A stretch of 64,000 bases of DNA from Darksidea phi (lineage: Eukaryota > Ascomycota > Dothideomycetes > Pleosporales > Lentitheciaceae): contig JASJFT010000001.1 in the NCBI GenBank assembly GCA_030770425.1, forward strand, positions 558,001-622,000, written 5' to 3'. How positions within the stretch are numbered: the stretch's first letter is position 1; every line of letters starts with the position of its first letter. Under the pieces are notes generated by a model that saw only the letters and a program-made list of their open reading frames with translations, did no database searches and was not told the origin of the DNA. Positions 1 through 14,438 of this stretch are shown here, in pieces. The position numbers and the translations under genes are program-made.

Positions 1-648
1 TTTACCAATCACAGACGAGGAAGCTATGTGACAACGCCTACGCGGTATTAGTCTAATGCATCCGTCTTCGGCGAGATGACTAGGGACATTGACTTCACAA
101 CCACTATGTTTAATATCTTAATCTGAAAGATTTTTACTGGCAAGCGCTGCCTGCCGGATAACCTTGTATCATGTGCGAAAGCACGCCGTTGAGGTTGCTA
201 GGCAAGCGTTTCTGGCTGGACTTTACTGTGCTGAGGTTGAGAATGGACAAAAGAAGACATTTTGAATAGAAGCTATGGGTAAGATGATAGATGGGAATGC
301 TCTATCGAATGGTCGCCCATGGGCGTCGAATCAATCAGCGTATTTTGAGAAAAGGGATAGGGGGGAGGGCTTTTTGGTTTTAATTTGAGCCTATCGCGTG
401 GTAAGATTCCACCGCGAGATGAGCTAGGATTGAATTCATGCTAGGAAAGATTGGAAACACTTCGAATGAGGACTGGTCAGCAGTGTAGTATTGCGCCTTG
501 AAGGCAACCATGATTGGATAACCTAGAACACGGGCCGTAAGTTTCGCTGCCCCCCTCAGATGCGTCTAAATGGTGTAGCTTGTGCCTAAATCGCATTTCC
601 AGATCACTACTCAATAAAGTCTACGATATAGGCACGATATCGGTGTGC
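1..648. other. Intergenic, no gene seen
   Basis: No open frame with recognisable protein character is seen on either strand. A gene starting left of the window could have its UTR here. Confidence 0.4.
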
Positions 649-1239
649 TTAGACCTCCTTCTCCTCGTGGTATTTATAAGAAGCACCCTTCCATGGTCGC
701 TCAGGTAGCGAAGGACGTTTCGCTATCATCCCAACCACCACATCCACAAGCAGCTCTCTCGGAGAATAACGTAGGATGTTCTTCCAATCATCGCTCTGCG
801 CATGAGCTATATAGATGTGGACGTCCGCCAGCAGGCGTCTAGCGGGTGAACCGGTCGTAGTGCCCTTGTAAATAGTATTTATTGGATCCGCACCTGGGCA
901 TATCCTAGATTCGACTACCGCAGCTACGATGGCGTCGATTACGGTATTCTTAAATGTCGTATCCATGATTTTCTCGCCAAAGACATAGGCGCAGCCAAGA
1001 AATTCGTGGGTTTTGCCTATGTCATCTCCTGGAGTGGGAAGTTGTCGATAGTAAAGCCAATGGGCATATGCCTTTACGACGTCGAGATTGTCGTCGGCGA
1101 GGTCAATCGTGTCTGGATCTGCTCTTGATTCAGACCATTCTTTTTTCGTTGCTCTCCTGAAGAAGGCTGAGGTCGCACACAGGATGTTCTTGTGGACGTT
1201 GACTATAACATTTTGCACAGCTTTCGGTCTCGGTGCCAT
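649..1239 (-). CDS. BTB/POZ domain protein, 5' end frame-disrupted
   Basis: The 196-residue frame carries the fungal BTB core: VHKNILCATSAFF near residue 15, then KKEWSES, an acidic IDLADDN segment, a YAHWLYYR strand and a CAYVFGEKI helix. BTB/POZ domains mediate dimerisation or Cullin-3 binding; no partner domain is visible. The ATG at 1239 would cut off the first beta strand. That strand (SDRIIKLSVSVGNGTETES) is readable just upstream in the adjacent frame, between about 1220 and 1280. The two parts are separated by about 19 bases with no usable intron signals. I infer an indel that truncates the domain, or a start that yields a shortened protein. A second BTB gene of the same family lies at 38.5-40 kb. 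Function is unknown. Confidence 0.6.
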   Translation of the reverse strand: MAPRPKAVQNVIVNVHKNILCATSAFFRRATKKEWSESRADPDTIDLADDNLDVVKAYAHWLYYRQLPTPGDDIGKTHEFLGCAYVFGEKIMDTTFKNTVIDAIVAAVVESRICPGADPINTIYKGTTTGSPARRLLADVHIYIAHAQSDDWKNILRYSPRELLVDVVVGMIAKRPSLPERPWKGASYKYHEEKEV

Positions 1240-1837
1240 TGCCCACCGACACTGACAGCTTGATGATGCGATCGGATAGGCTTATTGCTAATTTTAGTGC
1301 ATGTACTTTCAATAGAGAAACGAACAGACTTACTCAATAGCTTTAGTGGGTGCGATTCGAGGATCTGCAGACTCTGGAGTTGTAGATACTGGCATGACTC
1401 AGTGTTGTTGAGGTATTTGTGGTTGCGAAGTCTATGTGTTAAGCAGGCAAACACTAAGGTAATAAATAGTCAAGAGCGAACATCATTCACCTATTGGGCG
1501 GTAGTTGTCTGTGCGTGATAGTCGGTTGGGCCTTTCAGAGTTGCCACTCAGACAAAAGGAACCTCTTCCGTAGCGTGAAACGGCATGGTGACATCACAAG
1601 TTTAATACCCTTTCGCCGATAAGATGAACGAGGCGCTCAATGCTAAATTATTTCCATGAGGAGTGCTTTCCCTCCTCTGCTAAATGGGTTCAAGCCGAGG
1701 CGAAGTTGCGTTACGTCTCGAAATGCAAAGTTGTGAAGACTCTATCGCACTCGTTATCTACCGTAAAAAGGGCGGACACCGGCCACATTGTTTATACATT
1801 GTCGTAAAGTCGTTTCTCTTCAACCTCCACAACCCAC
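1240..1837. other. Intergenic, with relic of BTB N-terminus
   Basis: Only the out-of-frame BTB N-terminal strand next to 1240-1280 is recognisable. The rest of the interval shows no gene. Confidence 0.4.
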
Positions 1838-3419
1838 TCACTGTGTTCTATTGAACCCAGCCCTCGTCAACCGCCGGCGCAGCTCCAGACTTGCAGTAGG
1901 CGCCCGCTCTTCGGCCCCAGACATAGTACTATCCTCGACCAATCGTGCCATGCCAGACAGGTCTTGTGTAGGAAGGTTAAGGTTTGGTATCTCCTGCATG
2001 GGAAGATTCTGACTGATATTCTGGCTAGCGGACAAGAAGGGCGATGGCGGTAGATCCTTCAGGCTCATCGGGTGCATATCGTCCATGAGCGCGGGATCAA
2101 CAGGCATTTCGTAGTCATTATGTTGCTGGTGGAATTCGGCAAAAGGGTCATGGTGCTGTTGGGCCGTTTCCATCTGAAGTTGGCTGCTTGGCGAGTCAGC
2201 GCGTTCTAGTGAAGCCGGCTGTTGCGGAAAGTGCTGCACCGGTGCGGATGTAGGCATGTGGCTAGGCAAATCTGATGACTGAACATATCGCGATTGCTGG
2301 GCTCGCACTGCCGACAGGCCCTTGTTCATCTCGCTGCATTCCGGACAATTGCGTATCACCTGGCTGACGGTCTCTTTGATGCGGACCCAGTGATATGACT
2401 CGGCAATGGAAGCTGTCGTCTTGTTGATACCGCCATGTGACTTGTGGTGCAGATCCCGAGCGATTTCGTATTGGCGCTGGGGATCTGAAATCACCTCTTT
2501 ACCCTTGAGCATAAGCCGCTCTGGCTCTGAACCTACCGCTGGATACAGCTTATAGTGCGTCGCAGCGGATCGCAAACGGCTTTTCTCTGCTCGGTCCGCG
2601 CCATTAGGATACTTGCCATTCTTGAGGTAAAAACGAATCTTGTCAAAGCGCTCTTCAGATACAAAATCGTCGTCTTGCCCAAGATCTCTACCGTATATGA
2701 TGGCGTCAACGAGCTCGCCTGGATATGACTTCAAGTTGCCGCAGCCCTTGATGCGTCCTAGTCGCTTGAAACCTAGTGCATCCCATATGCGACAGGAAGC
2801 GACATTGGTCTCGTAGACAAGGTTGAAGACCGAATATGTGTATCCCTAGCCATGTTAGTTTGCATTCGTCTCCCACATAAAATCGATTTACCAGCTTCGG
2901 CGCCCAATCCAAATATATCTCCCCCATCAAACGCCCAACACCCCGATTTCGCGAAGCATCCGTGACTAGAAAGCCACCATTGCAAACATGGCTCGACCGC
3001 CCCGGGTAGTTCGGCTTGATGTAAAAGCTGCCCAAGCACTCCCTCTCCCAGTCGCAGCCCCTTCGTCCCATCTCGTGTATCTCACGCCCGTCTTGTATCT
3101 CGCCGAGCAACATTATGGCACCAAACACGCCAAACCAATGCGGGCCAAAGGTCTCGAGCGGCAGTGGGTCAATCGTGGGGTACGTGTCGCCCTTTTCGAT
3201 TTCGCGGCCGAGTTGATCGCAGAGGTAGGCGAGCAGGGTGAGGGGTACTTGGTTCGGCGCCGAGAAGGGTATAATGGTCGCAACGGTGACTCGGTCGCGC
3301 AGTGTAACTTGACGCGGCGCGATGCCAGGAGGTAGAGCTCCGCCGGGCACGGGAAAGGGCATATCGCCCGCCGTCCTGTGGATGATAGCTGCGGTCGGGT
3401 CCTCCATCATGGCGGGCAT
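1838..3419 (-). CDS. spt10: SPT10-like GNAT acetyltransferase with integrase-type zinc finger
   Basis: Two exons (3419-2892 and 2845-1838; 46-bp intron with GTAAAT donor and TAG acceptor) give 511 residues in frame. The N-terminal half is a GNAT fold: GGFLVTDASRNRGVGRLMGE matches the acetyl-CoA loop, and NLVYETNVASCRIWDALGF crosses the splice as the last GNAT strand/helix. After it comes a HHCC integrase-like zinc finger with His309, His313, Cys343 and Cys346. The C-terminal 150 residues are Gln/Pro-rich and probably disordered. This order, acetyltransferase then HHCC finger, is that of yeast Spt10, which binds histone gene promoters. The assignment rests on architecture; the histone-promoter role is inferred. 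The ATG at 3419 is the first in frame, and a nearby Met is an alternative. Confidence 0.82.
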
Positions 3420-4195
3420 GGTGTGTAACGAGGGTGTGCGTTGAGCTTCCTCGCTGGCGCGTGTGTCAATGTCGATGATAAGAAACCATAAGGCGGACGG
3501 GCCAAGGCAACCGCAACATGCTCAGTGACGCGGAAGACCTCCATGGCCTGCGCGCCACTTGTGCATGTGGTGGGATGAGGAAACAGCAGCGACTTACTCG
3601 TTTTTTGGGCCCTGCGGGATCAGAAATGCTTTGGGATCAGATGTTCACCGTGATAGAGCGTAGGGGTGGCGGCTGGGCCAAGGTGGAGCGCATGCCCCGG
3701 GTTTTCGCTTGTTGAACCAATCAGCGCACGTCTAACAGGCCAATGGGTCTCAACCCCACGGCCGAAGAGGAGTCGTAATCCAAGTCGTACTAGAGGCCGC
3801 TTGTGCTGATAGCCCTGAGGGGTAAGGCTTCTATGACGCTACTTTCTTCTCCTTGCAGTTGTTCTATTTGGCGTGGAAGAATACAGTTTGATAGACCGTC
3901 ACGTACCGACTCAGACATGAGCCTATGCAGAGAGGAACGACCAAGATATATCACAACGATGCAGGTGTATACGTGATACAGAATACGAATTGGTAAGCAA
4001 GGCCCAGTAGATGCCCATTGATATGCTAGTACACTCAATCCCAAAAGGCCCGGTATAAGATATGCACATGAAGGAAGATAAGGATCGTCGCAACCCTTCA
4101 TTTCCGAAACCCCATTTTCAGATGACTACCATCATTCAAGAAACCAGTATCCTCATTCTCTCCCATGAAGGCCGTTGGCACTATGCCATAGTCAC
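3420..4195. other. Intergenic between SPT10-like and GH20 genes
   Basis: Contains the 5' region of the SPT10-like gene and the 3' region of the hexosaminidase gene. The open frames here have no protein character. A CCAAT motif occurs near 3716. Confidence 0.4.
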
Positions 4196-7584
<3,389 letters not shown>

Positions 7585-8984
7585 CTATGATATATCATGT
7601 ACAACAGGCTGCTCTCCCCCAGTCTCTTTGCTACCAAGAGCCTCGCCATCCTCCACGTGAGGCGCCTCGTGCCCCGTCCCCTCCGTGACATTGGCTACAT
7701 GCTCCCCTCCTCCACTGCTTCCCTTGATCTTCTTCCAATCCGGCGCTGGCACACTCAATAGCCTACAAACTTCCTTCCTCCTCTTCCTAAAATCCTTATA
7801 CAAGCCCTTCCAGATCTTCCGCTCAGAACACACGGCTTCCCTGTTGCCTCCACAATCAGGTTGTATCTCCGCGACGCCCTCTGCAGGCCACATGATCCAC
7901 GGTTTGGGCAGCGGCCAGTCGCTGAAATGCACCAACTTTGCCTCTTTGAGCACTTTTTCTGCGTCCCAAGTCTCGAACGTATTGCCTAGGTAGGCCGTGT
8001 GATTGGAGTTACGGAACTCGCCGGTGAGCAACGCGTAAGGTCTATGAGGTAGCACTAAAGCGCTATCCTCAAACCGCTCGTTGACGAGCTCCATATCGAA
8101 TCTATTCCTCCGCACGATCGCTGGATCCGCTCCTTCCGCAATTGTCTCCTCGAATCGCTTGAACTCTGCCATACTGGGTTGTAGTACCATAAGCAGGGAG
8201 GTCAACGGTTGTGGTCTCCCATCGTACCAGTATGCGCGGGGCATCGCAATCGGCGTAGGCGGGAGCAGAAAGAGCTCATCGAGGGATTCAAGGAGCGTGA
8301 TATCGGTGTCGAGCGCGATGACGCGCTTGTAGGGTGTAAGGGTGAAGGCGAGAAATTTTGTGACGGATTTGGACCAGGTGCCTGTCCAGGCGTCTATAGA
8401 TTCTTAGTTAGCGTCTACAATTGAATCCATATAGAACTTTGACCGAATTTCTTTCCATGTCTCGCCCTGTAAGGTACGCGACGCAAGGGAGGCGTGTGCG
8501 ACGTACCTGTCGTCCTTCCCTCAACGCTCAACATCTGCACCGGCTCCAGTTTAACCTTGTACCGATCCCTCGCCATAACAAGCAACTGGCTATCCCTATC
8601 TCGCGCATCGCTCACCACTGTATCCCAGTTTCGCGGATAGAACAGCACTCTATCCGCCCGACTGCCAAACTTGGCCAGCGAATCGAACACAAGTACCGCA
8701 TGGCACAAGGTAGCGCTATCAGTCGCGTACAGACTATATGCGTATTTGGACCAGTCTATGTGGATCGAGTTCCCATCATCGGGTGTGCGACGCGGATATA
8801 GGATGTACAGGCCGAAAAGGATGCCGATTAGGTAGAGAGTGTAGCGGCGGCGCCATCGGAAGGAGGCTGGGGGATGTTCTAGGGTTCCGCTGGAGTAACG
8901 TGGGAGCTCATCGGAGCGTCTTCGCCGCATGCTATGGATAAGTGGGTATGTATATGCGTCATGGTGTGAGTGAGCGAGATGCAT
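7585..8984 (-). CDS. GT8-like type II membrane glycosyltransferase
   Basis: Two exons (8984-8507 and 8393-7585) joined by a 113-bp intron with GTACGT donor and GCTAAC branch point give 428 residues. A short cytosolic tail with RRRRSDE is followed by one membrane anchor (YTLYLIGILFGLYILY, about residues 50-65), the Golgi type II topology. The catalytic part reads CHAVLVFDSLAKFG, then TWSKSVTKFLAFTLTPYKRVIALDTDITLL, where DTD is the DxD metal/nucleotide-sugar motif of GT8/GNT1-type enzymes. The HFSDWPLPKPW stretch resembles the conserved late His motif. An N-acetylglucosaminyl- or glucosyltransferase is likely; donor and acceptor cannot be read from sequence. A second Met 18 codons downstream is an alternative start. 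Confidence 0.83.
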
Positions 8985-10276
8985 AAGTAGGGGATGTGGC
9001 AGAGCTCGGAGGTGCGCGATATCGCCGCATCACGTGTCACCCCGTAATTAGAATATCGAAGTCCTCCACCATTAAACTAGACAATTAAATGTTGGAAAAA
9101 ATATACATATCACAGAAAGGCAAAAATCCATGTAGACAAATTGGACGCTTATCCAGGGTATCTCGTTGCTTTTGAAGGCCTCTTCGAGCGTCACTTTTGA
9201 TATCAAAACCGCCAACTCCGAAGCTGTGCATTGCTCATAGGCTGTTGGAGCACATGTGGGAAACATGTGTTCCCGACTTCACCACTCGTAACACGGCGGT
9301 GGAAAATCGAGCTTGGCCTCGCTAGGATCGAATTTGAGAGCTGCGTATTCTAACCTAGCTATCGCAGCCGGTTAGAGGGATAATAACCATGCATGGCTTA
9401 TGCGAGAGGTGATCTGTCTTAACTGATCCGATTTATTGGAAGGGGGCGAGACCGGAGGAAAAGTGCGAGAATTGGTGGGATCTGTGATTACGAGACCCTC
9501 AACAGGAACGTAACACAGCTACAGTAAATTGCTATACCTTTGCAACATGATTTCCAGTTGTCTAAACAACTTGAAAGACGTTGTGCAAGACGCTGGCTAT
9601 CAAATCTACTAGAATATAGGACACCATCAGTTCACCCAACATCACCGCCATCAGCTCCAAGTTATTGCACGACACCCTGGCCGTTTTTCATCAACATACC
9701 CTACTGAGGTATGATACCAACACCAACGGGTTCAACCACCATTCTCAAGCCAACAACGACGACCGAAGCATACGACACCGCCTCCGAATCTAACCGGTGT
9801 AGGGAGGAAGAATCTGGTCACTTTGAGTCTTCGAACGACAACATTTTCGAAGATCACAGCGTCAGCCATTCTGAGAACAATCGCTGCGCCCTACGAACAA
9901 CCCGGCTCTTCCGCGTCAACCGGGAAGTGGCTTTTACCACGCCCCCCGCAAAGATCCACGACGGCCAACTCTTTGCCGAATTGGGCTGATAGCCCCTTCA
10001 GCTTCCGACAGTCCGTTTTACATCGAACTCAGCTTGGCAATGCTTCGTCAACACAGTCCTCGAAAGGTGTTGGCAATCCTCAAATTATCCATGTATTTTA
10101 AAGCCAACAACTGTCACTCAAGGTCCCAAAACCTAAAGTGACTTATTCTCCGTTTATTATCGTCATCCATCCACGCTCATGTACATGTTCTGATGTTTCC
10201 CCTTCGTGGACCTAGCTCCGTTAGCGGGCTCAAATCCTCATTCAATGACCCAGGCGTCACTGGTGCGGGGACCTTT
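8985..10276. other. Intergenic; one weak 92-codon ORF
   Basis: An ATG-initiated 92-codon frame at 9711-9989 (+) is Thr/Ser-rich, without motif or homology signal, and is not called. The remainder looks non-coding, with the GT8-like promoter on the left. Confidence 0.35.
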
Positions 10277-10421
10277 CAATGCAGTTCACGTGTATAGATC
10301 GTTTACAATGCAGTTCACGTGTATAGATCGTTTACAATGCAGTTCACGTGTATAGATCGTTTACAATGCAGTTCACGTGTGTAGATCGTTTACAATGCAG
10401 TTCAATTGTGTAGATCGTTTA
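10277..10421 (+). repeat. Five 29-bp direct repeats carrying CACGTG sites
   Basis: Five head-to-tail 29-bp units. The first three are identical, the fourth differs by one base, and the fifth has CAATTG in place of CACGTG. CACGTG is the palindromic E-box bound by bHLH factors. The array ends 13 bases before a TATAAA box and about 260 bp before the ATG of the Cys-rich gene at 10685, so an upstream activating array is a reasonable inference. Confidence 0.9.
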
Positions 10422-10434
10422 CAACAGACCTTAC

Positions 10435-10440
10435 TATAAA
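10435..10440 (+). promoter_or_regulatory. TATA box of Cys-rich gene 1
   Basis: TATAAA in the context ACTATAAA, just downstream of the E-box array and 245 bp before the ATG. The same ACTATAAA context occurs before Cys-rich gene 2, supporting a shared promoter style. Confidence 0.6.
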
Positions 10441-10684
10441 GCACCCCCCCTCGCCCAAGCAATGTTCCACACACGAACAACAATCTACGACCCAATAAAT
10501 CCAAAACTCAAGGACATATCGCCCTAAACGACAAGTGTCTATACGCGAAGACTTCGATTACGACCATCATTCCAAAATTACATGCCACGTTGATCATCGA
10601 TCGGCTATCACATCAGCGTAGTCAACGCCATCCTTCCTAAACACAAAGTGGAGTTCCCACCGACCGCTTCTTCAGAGCACAATT

Positions 10685-11098
10685 ATGTGTTGGAAAACCG
10701 AGACAACCTTTACCAAATGCGCGCATGTGGATACAACGTTCTTAGATTGTATGATGTTGGAAAGGGCTGGAAGTTGCGTGTTCACCGATGGCAGAAAGTT
10801 CCGAGAAGTGACCAAGGAGGCTAAGTGTCCAAAATGTGCTGTAAAGTGTCCAGACTGTGCTGTACTTGAGGTCGCGGCACAGGAAGGGAAGGAAGCACAA
10901 ATTGGGGCGAAGCCAGGGGGTGTTGTCAAAACACGTACAGACGCAGAATGGGACAAGGGAATAAATAAGAGCACGGAAGCAATCAATGACACGACACCGA
11001 AGGCCACCAACCAAAGGGGAACGAGAAGGGGGGAGTGTGAAAAATGCAGGTATCTTCGGGATGCAGTGAAGGACAACTTATCATACCGCTGTTACTAG
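10685..11098 (+). CDS. Small Cys-rich protein 1 (putative zinc-binding)
   Basis: An intronless frame of 137 residues with 12 Cys. It begins MCWK and has TKCAH, a Cys eight residues after the His, then nine residues to SCVFTDG; this spacing is exactly shared with the protein at 11521. A doubled CPKCAVKCPDC block near residue 49 and a C-terminal CEKC pair look like zinc-binding knuckles. There is no signal peptide, so a cytosolic or nuclear role is more likely than secretion. The middle is basic and Thr/Lys-rich. Small proteins starting MC and carrying TCGH-like motifs are common uncharacterised products in Dothideomycetes. Function is unknown; the strength of the call comes from the paralogue and the promoter. 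Confidence 0.65.
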   Translation: MCWKTETTFTKCAHVDTTFLDCMMLERAGSCVFTDGRKFREVTKEAKCPKCAVKCPDCAVLEVAAQEGKEAQIGAKPGGVVKTRTDAEWDKGINKSTEAINDTTPKATNQRGTRRGECEKCRYLRDAVKDNLSYRCY

Positions 11099-11319
11099 TA
11101 AGCTTCTTTCCCCATTTCAATGTCGTTGCCCAATGAGCTAGCGCGGGTCTCGACTTCGATATGTGGTCGCGAATATCTTAATTCACATTTCCAATAATTC
11201 ACTATCTCAATCATCACAGTTGCTATCCTTGAATGCTTCATTATCGCGATATATATCCTCTTTTGACAGCAGATCTTCGAATCAGTCTGTATTCCCGGCT
11301 TCTCCACAGGTATCTCTAC

Positions 11320-11325
11320 TATAAA
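11320..11325 (+). promoter_or_regulatory. TATA box of Cys-rich gene 2
   Basis: TATAAA within CTACTATAAA, 196 bp before the ATG at 11521. The intergenic stretch 11099-11520 otherwise shows no gene. Confidence 0.5.
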
Positions 11326-11520
11326 ACTCTTAACCCGCGCTCAAGCTATGTCCCAAAACTTAACAGACTCGCTTTTTGAAGCCTCGCTTCGCTATCAACC
11401 GCAAATGCCTAACTATGCTACCATTAACCTGCGATCCTTTGATCGGCTTCCTACCTTCCGGCGTACTTACCAAATACAGCGGGATTCCCCAAACTTCCTA
11501 CCACTTCCAAACTAATCAAC

Positions 11521-11787
11521 ATGTGTTTCTTCATACCAGCAACCCACACCAAATGTGGTCACACAGAAAAAGTGTTGGATCTCTGCGAAGAAATGGTTTA
11601 TAGCGGTCAATGCATGTTTGCAGATGGAGTGCCATCTGAGGCGAGGCTGGTAATAGGTATGCCGGATTACTGTTGGGAGTGCCATAAGAAGTTTTGTCCG
11701 GAGTATCAGGATGGAGATGGGGATGGAAAGTGGAAGACGGGAGACGGAAAGGATTTTGAGGGTAGAATTATGGGTCCGGTGTTGTAA
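11521..11787 (+). CDS. Small Cys-rich protein 2, paralogue of protein 1
   Basis: An intronless 88-residue frame. THTKCGH, then Cys eight residues after the His, then Cys nine residues later in GQCMFADG match the spacing in the 10685 protein position for position. A CWECHKKFC cluster near residue 51 replaces the CPKC block of protein 1. The tail is Asp/Gly-rich (DGDGDGKW). There is no signal peptide. Same strand and about 420 bp downstream of protein 1, so the pair probably arose by tandem duplication followed by strong divergence. Function unknown. Confidence 0.65.
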   Translation: MCFFIPATHTKCGHTEKVLDLCEEMVYSGQCMFADGVPSEARLVIGMPDYCWECHKKFCPEYQDGDGDGKWKTGDGKDFEGRIMGPVL

Positions 11788-13055
11788 GGTGTGGCTGGAC
11801 CGGAAAAGAACAGAGAAAATCGCATACTTGGTGAGTTGAGCATTAGTTTTGCGGGTGTAAGGGGTTGTGCGCCTACGGGTAGGTTACCCATCTAGATTAA
11901 CTTCGAGAAGTAGTACGCCGTCGAAAGTTACGCATCTTCACAATTTGAGAGTAATTTCAATGATACTCATTATGAGTTTTAGATACTTTCGATCCACTGA
12001 TATTCAATAAGTTGCGTTCGTCATGTTGCACAATCCTAGTCACCCGATCCCACGCCGTAACGAGGAGCCTGATTGTTCTCACTCAACCTTCCAGTTCTCA
12101 CTCAACCTTCCAATGACCGCTACTGAACAGGCTGGCCTCCTACACGTCCTTGAGTTCGCTGTGCAATCAAACATCATCTTACTGTCTAGCATGTTCCAAT
12201 TTTCTTTTCTAGACTACTTAAACTTCACTCAATTGTTTTCCCTCGTTCACATAAAATGCTACTATATTTCCCTTATTACAGGGCTTTTCACCTGCCCCGC
12301 CAATACTCATTACCTGTGAAATCATTTACTGCGCACCTAAATAAATCTCTAAACACGCTTCTTTGCAAAACTGATATCACCTCTCCCTAAAGAAGCCTTT
12401 TCTCATCTGAAATGCCTATGCAAGTCAGGGTGCTTCACCATCGCCGGCGCAGGCATCCTTGGGGACGGCAGCACACCCGGTGAGATTGCCCTCAATACGC
12501 AAAGTGACAAATTTTACATCAAAAGCACGGCAGAAACTCCTTTTAATATCATGACTGTGGCGGTAAAATGTAGGAAGTGTGCCCGGGGGAGAGGAGTGAG
12601 AAAGTGCTCAAAGTGAAGAATATTTGGAGTGATGGCGCGGATGAAGGACGTAGACAGAGTGGAAGGGAGTATGAGCGTGCAGAAGTCTGAGCTGTGGTTT
12701 CGGAGGAGCTGTTACGGGTGAGATTAGGGAAGTTCACTGAAGTGTAAGTATCATGGCGACGTGGATCAGTGAATGAATCCGAGATCTGTCTGCTAGGTAG
12801 TGAAGCACGTCCTGCCGTTAAATACGAACAACGCATCAAGCGTCTAAAAAGGAATTTGCGCCTGAACATAAATAAAACTCGTGCATCAAACATTATCCTA
12901 CTTTCTGACACAAACCTGATTTTATATCTCCTCGACCCACCACCGCTTGTCTACCACCCAAATCTCCGCACACCAACGACCTAGAGCAACGCAGCACAAC
13001 CCAACGTAAACCCACTAATCGCTACAAACACACTACTATTCATAATAACCACACA
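11788..13055. other. Intergenic, AT-rich
   Basis: No supported gene. Weak frames at 12023 (+) and 12549 (-) have skewed composition and no motif. The segment separates the second and third Cys-rich genes. Confidence 0.4.
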
Positions 13056-13292
13056 ATGTCTCCAACTCCAGTACCCTGCATCATTATGATCTTCGAGCAT
13101 CACTGCAATTGCGAGGCCCAAAGACATACCGGCCACGCAGCCCATTGCAAAATTGAACCTACGACCGGCAAGCATCGGTGCACGCGTCAGGAAGTAACCC
13201 ATTTCGGGTTTACAACGAAGTGTAGGCAGTGTGAGAAAAATAAAGATAACGATGAGGAATATGATGAGAGTGAGGATGCAGATGAAGAATGA
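13056..13292 (+). CDS. Small Cys/His-rich protein 3
   Basis: A 78-residue frame with HHCNCEA, HTGHAAHC, HRC and a C-terminal CRQC pair, followed by an acidic tail (EEYDESEDADEE). It lies on the same strand as the two Cys-rich genes upstream and is similar in size, but the N-terminal spacing differs. Paralogy is possible rather than shown. No signal peptide is present. The ATG follows an A-rich leader. Function unknown. Confidence 0.45.
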   Translation: MSPTPVPCIIMIFEHHCNCEAQRHTGHAAHCKIEPTTGKHRCTRQEVTHFGFTTKCRQCEKNKDNDEEYDESEDADEE

Positions 13293-14438
13293 GTCAAGGA
13301 TGGGGGAAAGAAGAGGGTTGGCTATTCAGATTGGAGGGAGTGTGGTGCAAACCGTGTCGTGGAAGCGTAAGCTTGTGAGACTGTTGCAAAAAAAAAAGTG
13401 TTCATGTAAGGCGTTTGGTAGAGAGATATTCGTAGGGGAGGAACTATGGGATTGATGAAGTTGAGTTTTAGGGGAATTTAAACAATCTACCCATCGACAT
13501 AGCCAGGCTCTTGACAAACTAGTAAGAAATAAGTCGGGATTGCTCTATCAGCAAGCCTGTGGGGTCTCGCGGATTACATGAAATCACAAGCACCCATTTT
13601 GCAAAGCTACTTCTCACCCCTTAAAGACTCTCTGCATTGCACTCATTCTTTCGTATCCTTCTCGCTTCTATCCCTCTCTCTAGTATCGCCCTCGTCGCTC
13701 CCCACTGCCATTGCCCACTCTAAATGCCCGGCAACAAAGATCCCCCTCTCAACCGCTAACATTTCCTCCTTATCCATTCCCGAACCCTCTCGTCCTCAAG
13801 CCTCATACTCTATACCCCTATGCGTATGCCGATTCTCGATTCTCGATTTTCGATTGTCGTGATAGCGCAGGGGCCTTCGCAGTCGACAAGACGTCCATAG
13901 TTGGTATGGCTGGAGGGAAGCAAGTATCGAATAAGTGTGCACATCTTGGCTTCGGTTTGGACGCAGTATTAGGCTGGTGGAGATCGTTGCAGTGCAGCTT
14001 TCGTGGTAGGGAAGGGAAGGGAAGGGAAAGGAAAGGACGTGGAGCATAAATAGTATTAAATGTGGCTCGATGGCTCTTGATGGATGTTCCGAATGTAATT
14101 TGGGAATAGAATAGAGGCGCTTCGAGATATGGAATGGACGAGTGACTGGGTGGCGCCACTCTCCGGGTGTATGATCTAACACTTGACGTTCAACCGTGTG
14201 CGGAGACATGTGCATAATTTCGTGCAAGCCCACTGCCGGAACAGCGTAAAGATGGTTGCACACATCAGGGTATAGTATACAACATCGCTGTTTATCACGT
14301 ATGGATGATCGGTGAAGAAGAATTCCTGTAGTGATGTCGAAATCCTCATTCTAGGATTTAGATCACGCTAAATTAATTTATGCAAACTTGACATTTAATA
14401 TCCTATTCCTCCCAAACCTAAACCGCAACTGTAGTCGC
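13293..14438. other. Intergenic
   Basis: Holds a purine-rich run around 14010-14040 and no supported gene. A minus frame starting MCNHLY near 14260 superficially resembles the MC family but lacks the Cys pattern. Confidence 0.4.

Noticed and set aside
13796..14263. 155-codon minus frame starting MCNHLY as a fourth Cys-rich protein
   Set aside because: After the first residues it lacks the Cys/His spacing and runs into low-complexity sequence opposite a purine-rich run.
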